Below are positions 24,514 to 33,959 of a DNA stretch of 64,000 nucleotides, piece after piece. The stretch's first letter is position 1. Each line of letters starts with the position of its first letter. Under the pieces are notes generated by a model, which made no database searches, was not told the origin of the DNA, and was given only the letters and a program-made list of their open reading frames with translations. Position numbers and translations under genes: made by a program. The stretch is taken from NCBI RefSeq assembly GCF_002339505.1, contig NZ_DDJO01000012.1, forward strand, positions 214,857 through 278,856, given 5' to 3'. Origin of the DNA: Corynebacterium sp. UBA2622. GTDB lineage: Bacteria > Actinomycetota > Actinomycetes > Mycobacteriales > Mycobacteriaceae.

Positions 24514-25899
24514 ATGATCTACCGCCCGCTCAACCTGAGCTCGTCGGCCACCCGGGTTCCCCTCCAGAAGAGCCTGGTGGCCGTGGTCCTCATCGTCTCG
24601 GTGCTGGCGATGACGCTGAGCTTCACCGCCGTCTACCTCCTCATGCGCGGGCTGCTCTACCAGCGCGCCGACGGGGAGCTGCGCAGCGGGCTGGACACGT
24701 GGGTGGGCCAGGCCTCGCCCTGGCCGACGAGCGGTGCGCCAAGCGAATTCACCCAGGCGATCTACTACCCGGGCCTGGACAAGACCATCAGCTACTTCCC
24801 GCGGGCCTACCCGCCCGACTACTCCCAGCTCGACGGCACCGACCCGCAGACAATCACGTCGGTGCGCGGCACGGAGCCGCTGCGCTACTACCGCGCGCTC
24901 GCCCGCTGCAACTCCGACGGCAGCATCCAGTACGTGGCCAAGTCCCTCGACTCCGAGCGCCGCATGCTTGCCTCGCTGGCGGTCATCGAGCTGAGCCTCG
25001 GCGGCATCGCCGTCATCTTCATCGCCTTCGCCGGCAACTACATGGTGCGCCGCGCCCTCGCGCCGCTGCGTGAGGTGGAGAACACCGCGCTGGCCATCGC
25101 GGACGGCGACACCTCGCGGCGGGTGCCCGCGTGGCCGCGGGAGACCGAGGTGGGCAAGCTGTCCTACGCGGTCAACACGATGGTCGGGCAGCTCCAGGAG
25201 TCCATTGAGGAGTCGCGCACGAAGGAGGAGCAGATGCGCCGCTTCGTCGGCGACGCCTCCCACGAGCTGCGCACCCCGCTCACGAGCATCCGCGGCTACG
25301 CGGAGCTGTACCACAAGGGAATGGCCCCGGACCCGGACATGGTGCTGAGCAAGATCGACCAGGAGTCGGGCCGGATGAAGCTGCTCGTGGAGGACCTCCT
25401 GGCGCTGACGCGCGCCGAGGGTGCGCGGCTGCACTCCCGGACGGTGGACATGCTTGAGCTGTGCGCCTCCGCCGCCGACTCGGCGCGTGCGGCGTTCCCC
25501 GAGCGCACGGTGCGCATCGTCAACGACACGCTCAAGGTGCCCACGGTCGACGGCGACCCGGACCGCCTGCACCAGGTCATGCTCAACCTCATCTCCAACG
25601 CGTTCAAGCACGCGGGGCCGGATGCCTCCGTCACCATCACGTTGCGGGAGAACCTGGACAAGGTGTTCATCGACGTCGCCGACGACGGCGTGGGCATGAG
25701 CCCCGAGGACGCCGAGCACATCTTCGAGCGCTTCTACCGGGCGGACGTCTCGCGCAACCGCGCCAGCGGCGGTGGGTCGGGCCTGGGCCTGGCCATCACG
25801 AAGTCGCTCGTCGAGCAGCACGGCGGCGCAATTTCCGTGAAAACGGCCCCCGGCAAGGGTTCCACCTTCACGATCTCCCTGCCCATGATCGCCTCCTAG
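24514..25899 (+). CDS. phoR: Two-component sensor histidine kinase (PhoR in Mycobacterium, PhoS in C. glutamicum)
   Basis: This 461-residue membrane kinase partners the preceding regulator. A helix at about residues 20-45 and a second near 150-180 bracket an extracytoplasmic sensor domain; then come HAMP, the dimerisation domain with phosphoacceptor His about 250 (DASHELRTPLTS), and the ATPase domain with the N box (NLISNAFKHA), G1 (VADDGVGMS) and G2 (GSGLGLAI). In the C. glutamicum system it responds to phosphate limitation. It is the second gene of the operon. Confidence 0.92.
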   Translation: MIYRPLNLSSSATRVPLQKSLVAVVLIVSVLAMTLSFTAVYLLMRGLLYQRADGELRSGLDTWVGQASPWPTSGAPSEFTQAIYYPGLDKTISYFPRAYPPDYSQLDGTDPQTITSVRGTEPLRYYRALARCNSDGSIQYVAKSLDSERRMLASLAVIELSLGGIAVIFIAFAGNYMVRRALAPLREVENTALAIADGDTSRRVPAWPRETEVGKLSYAVNTMVGQLQESIEESRTKEEQMRRFVGDASHELRTPLTSIRGYAELYHKGMAPDPDMVLSKIDQESGRMKLLVEDLLALTRAEGARLHSRTVDMLELCASAADSARAAFPERTVRIVNDTLKVPTVDGDPDRLHQVMLNLISNAFKHAGPDASVTITLRENLDKVFIDVADDGVGMSPEDAEHIFERFYRADVSRNRASGGGSGLGLAITKSLVEQHGGAISVKTAPGKGSTFTISLPMIAS

Positions 25900-25945
25900 C
25901 CCCGGTATTTGACCCTCCCCCGGCGGCAACCCTTTGGCTGAATCC

Positions 25946-26692
25946 ATGTATCTCATCGGCGAAGCAGCGCAGTGGCTGGGCGTCACCCCCAAGGCGCTGA
26001 GGCACTGGGATGCGCTCGGCCTTCTCGTGCCGCGGCGCGAGGGCTCGTACCGCGTCTACACCGAGGGGGACCTCGAGCGCGGGGCCGCCATCGTGCTCTA
26101 CCGCAGCGCGGGCGTCCCCCTCGCGGAGGTGGGCCCGCTTCTCGACGCCCCGCCCAGCGCCGCGCTCGCCGACGCCCTCCGGCGCCACCGCTGCACGCTG
26201 CGCTCCCGTGCCCGCGTGCTGAAGCGGCAGATGGATACCGTCAACAGGCTGATTGAGGAGACTGACATGTGCGAACTATCCACCTACCTGGGCGCGGACA
26301 TGCCCGCCTACCAGCGCGAGGCGGAGGAGCGCTGGGGCGGGTCCCCCGAGTGGGAGAGCGCCCGCTCGAAGCAGCGCGGAATGCGCGCGGGGGACTACGC
26401 CCGCCTGAGCGACGGGCAGCGTGCCTTCACCGAGCGGCTGCGCGCCGCCCGCGAGGCCGGGGTTGAGCCCGGCTCCCCCGAGGCCGACGCGCTCGTCCTG
26501 GCGCACCGCGACGCCCTCGGGTCCTGGTACCCGGTCAGCGCCGCGCGCCAGGTCATCCTTGCCCGGATGTACGTCGCGGACCCCCGGTTCGACGCGGCGT
26601 ACGCCGGTGAGCAGGGTTACCTGCTGCGGCTCGTCGAAAAGCGCGCCGCGGAGGAGGGCATCGACCTGGATAATCCCCGGTGGGACGGCTAG
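25946..26692 (+). CDS. MerR-family regulator with TipAS effector domain
   Basis: This 248-residue protein joins an N-terminal MerR winged-helix (LIGEAAQWLGVTPKALRHWDALGLL) and its dimerisation helix to a C-terminal TipAS-like domain (from about residue 125), which in TipA binds thiopeptide and related antibiotics. It may sense a hydrophobic or peptide-like drug and activate its own or nearby promoters. No resistance gene is adjacent. ATG 25946 is preferred since MerR proteins begin just before this motif; TTG 25934 is possible. The stop shares CTAG with the convergent HIT gene stop. Confidence 0.85.
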   Translation: MYLIGEAAQWLGVTPKALRHWDALGLLVPRREGSYRVYTEGDLERGAAIVLYRSAGVPLAEVGPLLDAPPSAALADALRRHRCTLRSRARVLKRQMDTVNRLIEETDMCELSTYLGADMPAYQREAEERWGGSPEWESARSKQRGMRAGDYARLSDGQRAFTERLRAAREAGVEPGSPEADALVLAHRDALGSWYPVSAARQVILARMYVADPRFDAAYAGEQGYLLRLVEKRAAEEGIDLDNPRWDG

Positions 26693-27111
26693 CGCCAGCC
26701 GTCCTCGCCGGTACCCAGTTCCGCGCGCAGGGCTTCGGCCGGGCCGTCCATTTTGGCGGGATCCGTCTGGTCGGCCGGGGTGACGCGGGAGAGGTCGTAG
26801 CCGGACATGTCGTTCGCGGGGAAGACGTGGATGTGGGCGTGGGGGACCTCGAAACCGGCGATGAGGTACCCGGCGCGAGCTGAGCCGAAGGCACCGATGA
26901 CCGCGCGCCCGATCTCCCGGGCCACCTCGTTCATGTGGGCCCACAGCTCGGGGGAGAGGTCGGTCCACTTGTCCACCTCCTCGACGGGGACCACGAGGGT
27001 GTGGCCGTAGGCGATCGGTTCGATGGAGAGAAACGCGGCCACGGTCTCGTCGCGGTAGATGAAGCGGCCGGGGATCTCCCCGTTGAGAATCTTGGTGAAT
27101 ACGGTGCTCAT
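26689..27111 (-). CDS. HIT family nucleotide-binding protein
   Basis: This 140-residue histidine-triad protein is a likely nucleotide hydrolase or transferase (Hint type) acting on phosphoramidate or dinucleotide substrates. The triad is HAHIHVF. It matches the HIT protein next to phoPR in M. tuberculosis (Rv0759c position). ATG 27111 has TAGCGT eight bases upstream (leaderless), divergent from purD. The longer upstream frame lies antisense within purD and is rejected. Confidence 0.9.
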   Translation of the reverse strand: MSTVFTKILNGEIPGRFIYRDETVAAFLSIEPIAYGHTLVVPVEEVDKWTDLSPELWAHMNEVAREIGRAVIGAFGSARAGYLIAGFEVPHAHIHVFPANDMSGYDLSRVTPADQTDPAKMDGPAEALRAELGTGEDGWR

Positions 27112-27142
27112 GCCCGTCCACGCTACCGGTAAGTTAGGGTCC

Positions 27143-28408
27143 ATGCGCATCCTTGTCATCGGTTCGGGCGGCCGCGAACACGCCCTGCTCACAGGCCTCG
27201 CCCGGGGGTCGTCTCCCCACGAGCTGCACGTCGCACCGGGCAACGCGGGCATGGGTTCCCTGGCCCGGGTCCACCCCGTCGATGTCGGCTCGCCCGAGTC
27301 GGTCGTCGCCCTGGCCCGGGATCTGCAGGCCGATCTCGTTGTTATCGGCCCGGAGGTGCCGCTGGTGGCGGGTGCGGCCGACGCGCTGCGTGAGGCCGGC
27401 ATCGATGTCTTCGGCCCCTCCCGCCGGGCCGCGCAGCTCGAGGGGTCGAAGGCCTTCGCCAAGGACGTGATGGCAGCGGCGGGTGTTCTAACCGCGTCGG
27501 CGACGAGCGTCGACACGCTCGACGGCCTCGCCCCCGCCCTCGACGAGTACGGCCCGAACTACGTGGTCAAGGATGACGGGCTCGCCGGCGGGAAGGGTGT
27601 GGTGGTCACGCAGGACCGCGCGGAGGCGGAGGCGCACGCGCGCGCCGTGGTCGAGTCTGGCAACCCCGTGCTCTTCGAATCCTTCCTCGAGGGGCCCGAG
27701 GTGTCGCTGTTCTGCCTCGTGGACGGGGAGACCGTCGTGCCGTTGCTGCCGGCCCAGGACCACAAGCGCGCCCATGACAACGACGCCGGACCCAACACCG
27801 GCGGCATGGGCGCCTACACCCCGCTGCCGTGGCTGCCGGAGGGCGGGGTCGAGCGAATCGTCGCGGAGATCGCCGAGCCGGTGGCGCGCGAGATGGTCGC
27901 CCGCGGCATCCCCTACCAGGGCCTCCTCTACGTCGGTGCGGCGTGGGGGCCCGAGGGTCCCGCCGTGGTGGAGTTCAATGCCCGGTTCGGCGACCCCGAG
28001 ACCCAGCCCGTGCTCTCGCTGCTCAGAACCCCGCTTGCCGACGTCCTGGCGGCCGTCGCCACCGGCAGTCTGTCGGAACTGCCTCCCCTCGAGTGGGAGG
28101 AGGGCTTCGCCGCCACCGTCGTGCTGGCCGCGGAGGGCTACCCGGCCGCGCCACGCACGGGAGACACCATCACCGGGGACAACCTCGGGGATCCCGCCAG
28201 GGTCCTCCACGCGGGCACCACGCTGCAGGACGGGGTGCTCGTTTCCTCCGGCGGCCGCGTGCTCAACGCCATGGGCAGGGGCGCGACGCTGGACGAGGCC
28301 GTGGCGAACGCCTACGCCGAGGTGGAGAAGATCACGCTCCAGGGGTCCTTCTGTCGCAGCGACATCGCGCGCCGCGCGATCGAGGGTGACATTCGCGTCG
28401 AGGGCTGA
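27143..28408 (+). CDS. purD: Phosphoribosylamine--glycine ligase
   Basis: PurD joins phosphoribosylamine and glycine with ATP, step 2 of purine synthesis. The 421-residue ATP-grasp enzyme begins with RILVIGSGGREHAL, has the glycine-rich loop KDDGLAGGKGV, HDNDAGPNTGGMGAY, and the metal-binding VVEFNARFGDPETQ. TAAGTT seven bases before ATG 27143 gives a leaderless start. The purine genes here are scattered in several short units rather than one operon. Confidence 0.96.
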   Translation: MRILVIGSGGREHALLTGLARGSSPHELHVAPGNAGMGSLARVHPVDVGSPESVVALARDLQADLVVIGPEVPLVAGAADALREAGIDVFGPSRRAAQLEGSKAFAKDVMAAAGVLTASATSVDTLDGLAPALDEYGPNYVVKDDGLAGGKGVVVTQDRAEAEAHARAVVESGNPVLFESFLEGPEVSLFCLVDGETVVPLLPAQDHKRAHDNDAGPNTGGMGAYTPLPWLPEGGVERIVAEIAEPVAREMVARGIPYQGLLYVGAAWGPEGPAVVEFNARFGDPETQPVLSLLRTPLADVLAAVATGSLSELPPLEWEEGFAATVVLAAEGYPAAPRTGDTITGDNLGDPARVLHAGTTLQDGVLVSSGGRVLNAMGRGATLDEAVANAYAEVEKITLQGSFCRSDIARRAIEGDIRVEG

Positions 28409-28472
28409 CCCCGCCCGCTGCCCGGCCGGCACGCACCCCCCCGGGGCGGTGCCGCGTGCGATAATGGCCGGC

Positions 28473-29903
28473 GTGGCTGAAAAACCGATGAACGCGAACG
28501 TCCTGTCCAACCGCTACGCCTCGCCCGAGATGGCGACGCTGTGGAGCGCCGAGCACAAGATCATCCTGGAGCGCCAGCTCTGGGTTGCCGTGATGAAGGC
28601 GCAGAAGGGGCTCGGGGTCGACATTCCCGACGAGGCCATCGGGGCGTACGAGCGCGTGATCGACACGGTGGACCTCGACAGCATCGCCCGACGCGAGAAA
28701 GTCACGCGTCACGACGTGAAGGCCCGCATCGAGGAGTTCAACGAGCTGGCGGGCCACGAGCACATCCACAAGGGCATGACCAGCCGCGATCTGACGGAGA
28801 ACGTGGAGCAGCTGCAGATCGTCCGTTCGCTCGAGCTCACCCGGGACAAGTCCGTGGCGCTGCTCAAGGCTGTGGGCAACCGGGCGGAGGAGTACCGCTC
28901 CCTCGTCATGGCGGGCCGGTCCCACAACGTCGCCGCGCAGGCGACCACGCTGGGCAAGCGCTTCGCCTCGGCGGCGGATGAGATCCTCGTCGCCGTGGAG
29001 CGCATCGAACAGCTCCTGGAGCGCTACCCGCTGCGCGGCATCAAGGGCCCGATGGGCACCGCGCAGGACATGCTCGACCTGATGGGCGGCGATGAAGCCA
29101 AGCTCCACGAGTTCGAGGGCGGGATCGCGCGCCACCTCGGGTTCTCCCGCACCTTCGACTCCGTCGGCCAGGTGTACCCGCGCAGCCTTGACTTCGACGC
29201 GGTCTCCGCGCTCGTGCAGCTCGGCGCGGGGCCGTCTTCGCTGGCCACCACCATCCGCCTCATGGCGGGCAACGAGACGGTCACAGAGGGATTCAAGGAG
29301 GGCCAGGTCGGCTCCTCCGCCATGCCGCACAAGATGAACGCCCGCTCCTGCGAGCGTGTCGGGGGCTTCCAGGTCATCCTCCGCGGCTACCTCACCATGC
29401 TGGCCGACCTTTCCGGCCAGCAGTGGAACGAGGGCGACGTGTTCTGCTCGGTGGTGCGCCGCGTCGCGCTTCCGGACGCCTTCTTCGCCATCGACGGTCA
29501 GCTGGAGACCTTCCTCACCGTCCTCGACGAGTTCGGCGCGTTCCCCGCGATGATCAACCGTGAGCTGGACCGCTACCTGCCGTTCCTGGCCACCACCCGC
29601 ATCCTCATGGCGGCGGTGCGCACCGGGGTGGGCCGCGAGACCGCCCACGAGGTGATCAAGGAAAACGCCGTCGCGATGGCCCTGGAAATGCGCGAGAACG
29701 GCGCGGAGCAGAACCTTGTCGAACGCCTCGCAGCCGATGACCGTCTCCCGCTGGACCGCACCGCCCTCGACGCGGCCCTTTCCGACCGGCACGCCTTCAT
29801 CGGCGCCGCCGAGTCCCAGGTGGACAACGTCCTGGCCCGCATCGCCGCGCTTGTCCGCGCCCACCCCGACGCCGCCAGCTACACCCCGGGCGACATTCTC
29901 TGA
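28473..29903 (+). CDS. purB: Adenylosuccinate lyase
   Basis: PurB removes fumarate from SAICAR and from adenylosuccinate in purine and AMP synthesis. The 476-residue fumarase-superfamily protein has the catalytic His region (MTSRDLTENVEQLQ), AGRSHNVAAQATTLGKR and the flexible signature loop GSSAMPHKMNARSCER. GTG 28473 is favoured because GATAAT lies exactly seven bases before it; ATG 28464 would overlap that promoter box. It follows purD in the same direction with 64 bases between. Confidence 0.95.
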   Translation: MAEKPMNANVLSNRYASPEMATLWSAEHKIILERQLWVAVMKAQKGLGVDIPDEAIGAYERVIDTVDLDSIARREKVTRHDVKARIEEFNELAGHEHIHKGMTSRDLTENVEQLQIVRSLELTRDKSVALLKAVGNRAEEYRSLVMAGRSHNVAAQATTLGKRFASAADEILVAVERIEQLLERYPLRGIKGPMGTAQDMLDLMGGDEAKLHEFEGGIARHLGFSRTFDSVGQVYPRSLDFDAVSALVQLGAGPSSLATTIRLMAGNETVTEGFKEGQVGSSAMPHKMNARSCERVGGFQVILRGYLTMLADLSGQQWNEGDVFCSVVRRVALPDAFFAIDGQLETFLTVLDEFGAFPAMINRELDRYLPFLATTRILMAAVRTGVGRETAHEVIKENAVAMALEMRENGAEQNLVERLAADDRLPLDRTALDAALSDRHAFIGAAESQVDNVLARIAALVRAHPDAASYTPGDIL

Positions 29904-29922
29904 CCCCGCGCCCGGGGCAGGG

Positions 29923-30618
29923 TTACTTCGCCGCCCAGTTGATCGCCTGCGCAGGCTGGGACGGGTTGCGCGGGCTGGGCAGGGTGTTCAGGCGCACGCC
30001 CGTGCCCACGATGCCCGGGTCGTCCTCGCCCTCCCAGGTCACCACCGCGGCATCGTAGTTCTCCCCGATGCGCATGTCCCCGATGTAGGCGGGAACAGTG
30101 CGGGAGCGGTCAGTGCCGCAGTACCGGTCGTCGCCCTGATGCACCCAGTTGGCGTCCGTTCCGTTGTCGTCCACCGGCGTGAGAGTGGGCAGGGACACCG
30201 AGACGGGTGCCTGACCGCGGCTCAGGCCGTCGCCACGCGGCGTGAAGGTGACCGGGAAGCAGCGGTACTTCCTGATCCGCTCGGGGGGCGGGGAGCCGAT
30301 GGTCTCCGGGTCCTGCCCGATGTTCTCCTCCACCTGCTCCGGGCTCAGGGTCTCCGGCTTGTGCACGGTGACGTCCCAGTACACGGGCACGCCGTTGCTC
30401 AGGCTCGTGGTGACCACATGGGCGGGCTCGTCGAACGCCAGCTTCTCGCCGTCGGCGGTGGGCGTGAACCCCTCCGGCTCGTTGGCGAGCTCCGTCACCT
30501 GCTCCCTGCTCTCGGGGTCCACCTGGCTGCACGCGGTGAGAACGGGGAAGAGCCCGAGGGTGAGCCCGGCGGCGGTGACGAGGGTCAGTGGGGTCGAGGC
30601 GAGGCGGCGGGCATGCAT
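29923..30618 (-). CDS. Putative secreted lipoprotein of unknown function
   Basis: This 231-residue protein has a signal peptide and lipobox (VLTAC), so it is probably membrane-anchored outside the cell. The mature part has two Cys (KYRCFP and DRYCG) that could pair, and no family I recognise. A TAAAGT box seven bases before ATG 30618 suggests a leaderless message. It lies between purB and purC on the opposite strand. Function unknown. Confidence 0.65.
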   Translation of the reverse strand: MHARRLASTPLTLVTAAGLTLGLFPVLTACSQVDPESREQVTELANEPEGFTPTADGEKLAFDEPAHVVTTSLSNGVPVYWDVTVHKPETLSPEQVEENIGQDPETIGSPPPERIRKYRCFPVTFTPRGDGLSRGQAPVSVSLPTLTPVDDNGTDANWVHQGDDRYCGTDRSRTVPAYIGDMRIGENYDAAVVTWEGEDDPGIVGTGVRLNTLPSPRNPSQPAQAINWAAK

Positions 30619-30722
30619 GGAACTTACTTTAAACCACCGCCCGCCGCTCCCCGGGCAGTGATTTCGGGGATTCCCGGTCTCCCGGTCCGGTCCCGACCGC
30701 GCCGGGACTAGACTTGTGCCCC

Positions 30723-31619
30723 ATGCGTCCAGAGCTCTCTGACTACGACCACCTGTCCGGCGGCAAGGTCCGTGAAATCTACGGGATCGATGCCGACACC
30801 CTCCTGATGGTGGCCACCGACCGGATTTCCGCCTTTGACTTCTCCCTCGACCCGGAGATCCCGGACAAGGGGCGCGTGCTCACCGCCACCTCGATGTTCT
30901 TCTTCGACCTGCTGGGCGACGTGCCCAACCACCTCGCGGGACCCATCGACGACGAGCGCATCCCCGAGGAGGTCCTCGGCCGCGCCCAGGTGGTCAAGCG
31001 CCTCGACATGGTCCCCTTCGAATGCGTCGCCCGCGGCTACCTGACGGGCTCCGGCAAGAAGGAGTACGACCGGAACGGCACCGTGTGCGGCATCGAGCTT
31101 CCCGACGGCCTCGCGGAGGCATCCAGGCTCCCCGAGCCGATCTTCACCCCGGCCACCAAGGCGGAGCAGGGTGACCACGACGAGAACGTCTCCTTCGCCC
31201 ACGTGGCTGACAGGGTCGGGTCCGAACTCGCGGGCAAGCTCCGCGACGCCACCCTGGACATCTACTCACGCGCCGCGGATTACGCCGCGACCCGGGGCAT
31301 CATCCTCGCCGACACCAAGCTGGAGTTCGGCCTCGACGAGGACGGCACGCTGGTGCTTGCCGACGAGGTGCTCACCCCGGATTCCTCCCGCTACTGGCCG
31401 GCGGACTCATACGAGGAGGGGCGGGTCCAGCCGAGCTTCGACAAGCAGTACGTGCGCAACTGGCTCACCGGGCCGAAGTCCGGCTGGGACCCGGCGAGCG
31501 GGGACACGCCCCCGGAGCTGCCGGGCTCCGTGGTGGAGGCCACCCGCGACCGCTACGTGGAGGCCTACGAGCGCCTCAGCGGGAGGAAGTTCGGCGACTG
31601 GCCCGGGACGATGGCCTAG
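30723..31619 (+). CDS. purC: SAICAR synthetase
   Basis: PurC joins CAIR and aspartate with ATP to form SAICAR. The 298-residue protein has the N-terminal GGKVREIYGI loop, VATDRISAFDF, ECVARGYLTGSGKKEY and the C-terminal substrate motif LADTKLEFG. ATG 30723 has TAGACT eight bases upstream and no ribosome site (leaderless). An upstream in-frame start at 30714 overlaps that box and is not used. Confidence 0.96.
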   Translation: MRPELSDYDHLSGGKVREIYGIDADTLLMVATDRISAFDFSLDPEIPDKGRVLTATSMFFFDLLGDVPNHLAGPIDDERIPEEVLGRAQVVKRLDMVPFECVARGYLTGSGKKEYDRNGTVCGIELPDGLAEASRLPEPIFTPATKAEQGDHDENVSFAHVADRVGSELAGKLRDATLDIYSRAADYAATRGIILADTKLEFGLDEDGTLVLADEVLTPDSSRYWPADSYEEGRVQPSFDKQYVRNWLTGPKSGWDPASGDTPPELPGSVVEATRDRYVEAYERLSGRKFGDWPGTMA

Positions 31620-31656
31620 CCGGTGGGCTGAACGGCCGCGCGTAAACTCGGCGGCC

Positions 31657-33786
31657 ATGAGTGGACAGCCGAGCAACCTTCCCCCCAGTGCCCCGAAGCA
31701 CCCCGTGACGCGCTCGTTCCACGGCCGCGAGGTCGTGGACAACTACGAGTGGCTCCGCGACAAGGAGTCGCCGGAAACCATCGCCTACCTCGAGGCGGAG
31801 AACGCCTACACGGAAGCGCGCACCGCGAACCTCTCGGCGCTGACGGAGGAGATCTACGGGGAGATCAAGTCCCGCATCAGGGAAACGGACATGTCCGTCC
31901 CCCAGCGCCAGGGCGACTGGTGGTACTACGGCCGCACCATCGAGGGCAGGGACTACGGGCTGAGCTGCCGCGTCCCCGCCGACCCGGGCGCCCCGTGGCA
32001 GCCCCCGGTCGTGCCGGATGACGGCTCCGCCCTGCCCGGTGAGCAGATCATCCTGGACGTCAACGAACTCGCCGAGGGCCACGAGTTCTTCTCGCTCGGT
32101 GCCTCCAGCGTGAGCACGTCCGGCCGCCTGCTCGCGTTCTCCTCCGACACCGAGGGCGACGAGCGTTTCCGGCTGCGCATCAAGGATCTCGACAGCGGGG
32201 AGATCCTGCCCGATGCGCTTGACGACGTCTTCTACGGCGCCACGTGGGCCGGCGAGGAGTTCCTCTTCTACACCCGCGTCGACGCCGCCTGGCGCGCCCA
32301 CCAGGTGTGGCGCCACGCCGTGGGCACCCCGTCCTCCCGGGACGTGCTGGTCTACGAGGAACCGGACGAGCGCTTCAACGTCGGCATTGGCGGGGACCGC
32401 GCTGAGAAGTTCCTCTACATCGTTTCCGGTTCCAAGCTCACCAGCGAGTGGCGGGTGCTCCCGCTCGATCAGCCCGAGGGCGAGTTCGAGGTGCTCTGGC
32501 CCCGCGAGCAGGGCGTCGAATACGACGTGGACTACGCGGAGGTGGCGGGCAGTGGCCGTTGGGTGGTCACGCACAACGCCACAGGCCCCAACTACGAGGT
32601 GGGCACGTGCGTCGTCGGCAAGCCCCTGCCCGCCCTCGCCGGCCTCGAGGTCCTCATGGCTCACGACGATGCCGTGCGCATCGAGGGCGTGGACACCTAC
32701 CGGGACTTCATCTTCTGCGCCTACCGCTCAGGCGGCATCAGCCGGCTTGCCCTGGCCAAGGTGGGGGAGGCCGGTATCGGGGGGTTCCGTGAGCTCGAGT
32801 TCGACGAGGAGCTCTACACCGTGGGTCTCGGCGGGAACCCGGAGTGGGACGCGCCCGTCGTGCGGGTGAGCTACTCCTCCTACACCCGCCCCGCGCAGCT
32901 GTTCGACCTCACCGTGGCCACGGGTGACAAAGTCCTGCTCAAGGAGCAGGAGGTCAGGGGAGGCTATAACCCGGCCGATTACGTGGCCTCGCGCATGTGG
33001 GCGACGGCTGAGGACGGCACGCGCGTGCCGATGTCCGTCGTACGCCGCGCGGACACGGACCCGGGCGCCACGCACCCCACGCTGCTCTACGGGTACGGCT
33101 CCTACGAGGCCTCCAATGACCCGGGTTTTTCCGTTGCACGCCTCTCGCTGCTGGACCGCGGGATGGTCTGGGTGTGCGCCCACGTGCGCGGCGGCGGCGA
33201 GATGGGCAGGCTCTGGTACGACCACGGCAAGGGCCTGGAAAAGATGAACACGTTCACGGACTTCATCGCCTGCGCGGATGCTTTGGTCGAGCAGGGGGTG
33301 ACCACCCGCGGCCAGCTCGTGGCCGAGGGTGGTTCCGCCGGCGGCCTGCTCATGGGCGCGGTGGCGAACATGGCGCCGGAGAAGTTCGCCGGTATCCAGG
33401 CGATCGTGCCCTTCGTGGACCCGCTGACGAGCATCCTCATGCCCGAACTCCCTCTGACCGTCGGTGAGTGGGAGGAGTGGGGCGACCCGTACCACGACCC
33501 GGAGGTCTACGACTACATTTCCCGCTACGCCCCCTACGAGAACGTCGAGGCGAAGGCTTACCCCGACATTCTGGCGGTGACCAGCCTGAACGACACGAGG
33601 GTGCTCTACGTCGAGCCCGCCAAGTGGGTGGCCAAGTTGCGGGAGATGGCCACGGGCGGGGAGATTCTGCTGAAGACGGAGATGCAGGCCGGCCACGGCG
33701 GCGTCTCCGGGCGCTACGCGCGGTGGAGGCAGACCGCCTTCGAGTACGCGTGGACCCTCGCCCACAGCGGCGCCGTGGAGGCGTGA
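31657..33786 (+). CDS. ptrB: Oligopeptidase B (S9 family)
   Basis: This 709-residue cytosolic serine peptidase cleaves short peptides after basic residues. It has the beta-propeller N-terminal region and a C-terminal catalytic domain with GYGSYEASNDPGFS, ARVRGG-type HVRGGGEMGR, the nucleophile in AEGGSAGGLLMG, the Asp region TSLNDTRV and the His region QAGHGGVSGR. It starts 37 bases after purC; TAAACT eight bases before the ATG gives a separate leaderless start. The same order (purC-ptrB) occurs in M. tuberculosis. Confidence 0.93.
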   Translation: MSGQPSNLPPSAPKHPVTRSFHGREVVDNYEWLRDKESPETIAYLEAENAYTEARTANLSALTEEIYGEIKSRIRETDMSVPQRQGDWWYYGRTIEGRDYGLSCRVPADPGAPWQPPVVPDDGSALPGEQIILDVNELAEGHEFFSLGASSVSTSGRLLAFSSDTEGDERFRLRIKDLDSGEILPDALDDVFYGATWAGEEFLFYTRVDAAWRAHQVWRHAVGTPSSRDVLVYEEPDERFNVGIGGDRAEKFLYIVSGSKLTSEWRVLPLDQPEGEFEVLWPREQGVEYDVDYAEVAGSGRWVVTHNATGPNYEVGTCVVGKPLPALAGLEVLMAHDDAVRIEGVDTYRDFIFCAYRSGGISRLALAKVGEAGIGGFRELEFDEELYTVGLGGNPEWDAPVVRVSYSSYTRPAQLFDLTVATGDKVLLKEQEVRGGYNPADYVASRMWATAEDGTRVPMSVVRRADTDPGATHPTLLYGYGSYEASNDPGFSVARLSLLDRGMVWVCAHVRGGGEMGRLWYDHGKGLEKMNTFTDFIACADALVEQGVTTRGQLVAEGGSAGGLLMGAVANMAPEKFAGIQAIVPFVDPLTSILMPELPLTVGEWEEWGDPYHDPEVYDYISRYAPYENVEAKAYPDILAVTSLNDTRVLYVEPAKWVAKLREMATGGEILLKTEMQAGHGGVSGRYARWRQTAFEYAWTLAHSGAVEA

Positions 33787-33911
33787 GGGGTGGCCCAACG
33801 TCACCCCCGCGGACTGGGACGTGTGGCGGGCTCGCGGGGGTAACGGGGGCGTGATGCGGGCCACCTTCAAGGGGTGAGTATGTTGAAAGACAAGTGATTA
33901 CCGCAGAATGA

Positions 33912-33936
33912 GCGTAAAAATTGTCTAGTTTTACGC
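33912..33936. promoter_or_regulatory. Perfect inverted repeat in the dctA leader
   Basis: GCGTAAAA (33912-33919) and TTTTACGC (33929-33936) are perfect inverted copies around a nine-base loop, 24 bases before the dctA start codon. It could be an operator for a dimeric regulator or an mRNA hairpin close to the ribosome binding site. Confidence 0.55.
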
Positions 33937-33959
33937 CCCTTCTCACCAGAGAGGTCAAC

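Noticed and set aside
27112..27516. A 135-codon N-terminal extension of the HIT protein
   Set aside because: It lies antisense to purD and adds no domain; ATG 27111 has a leaderless-type box and matches the family length.
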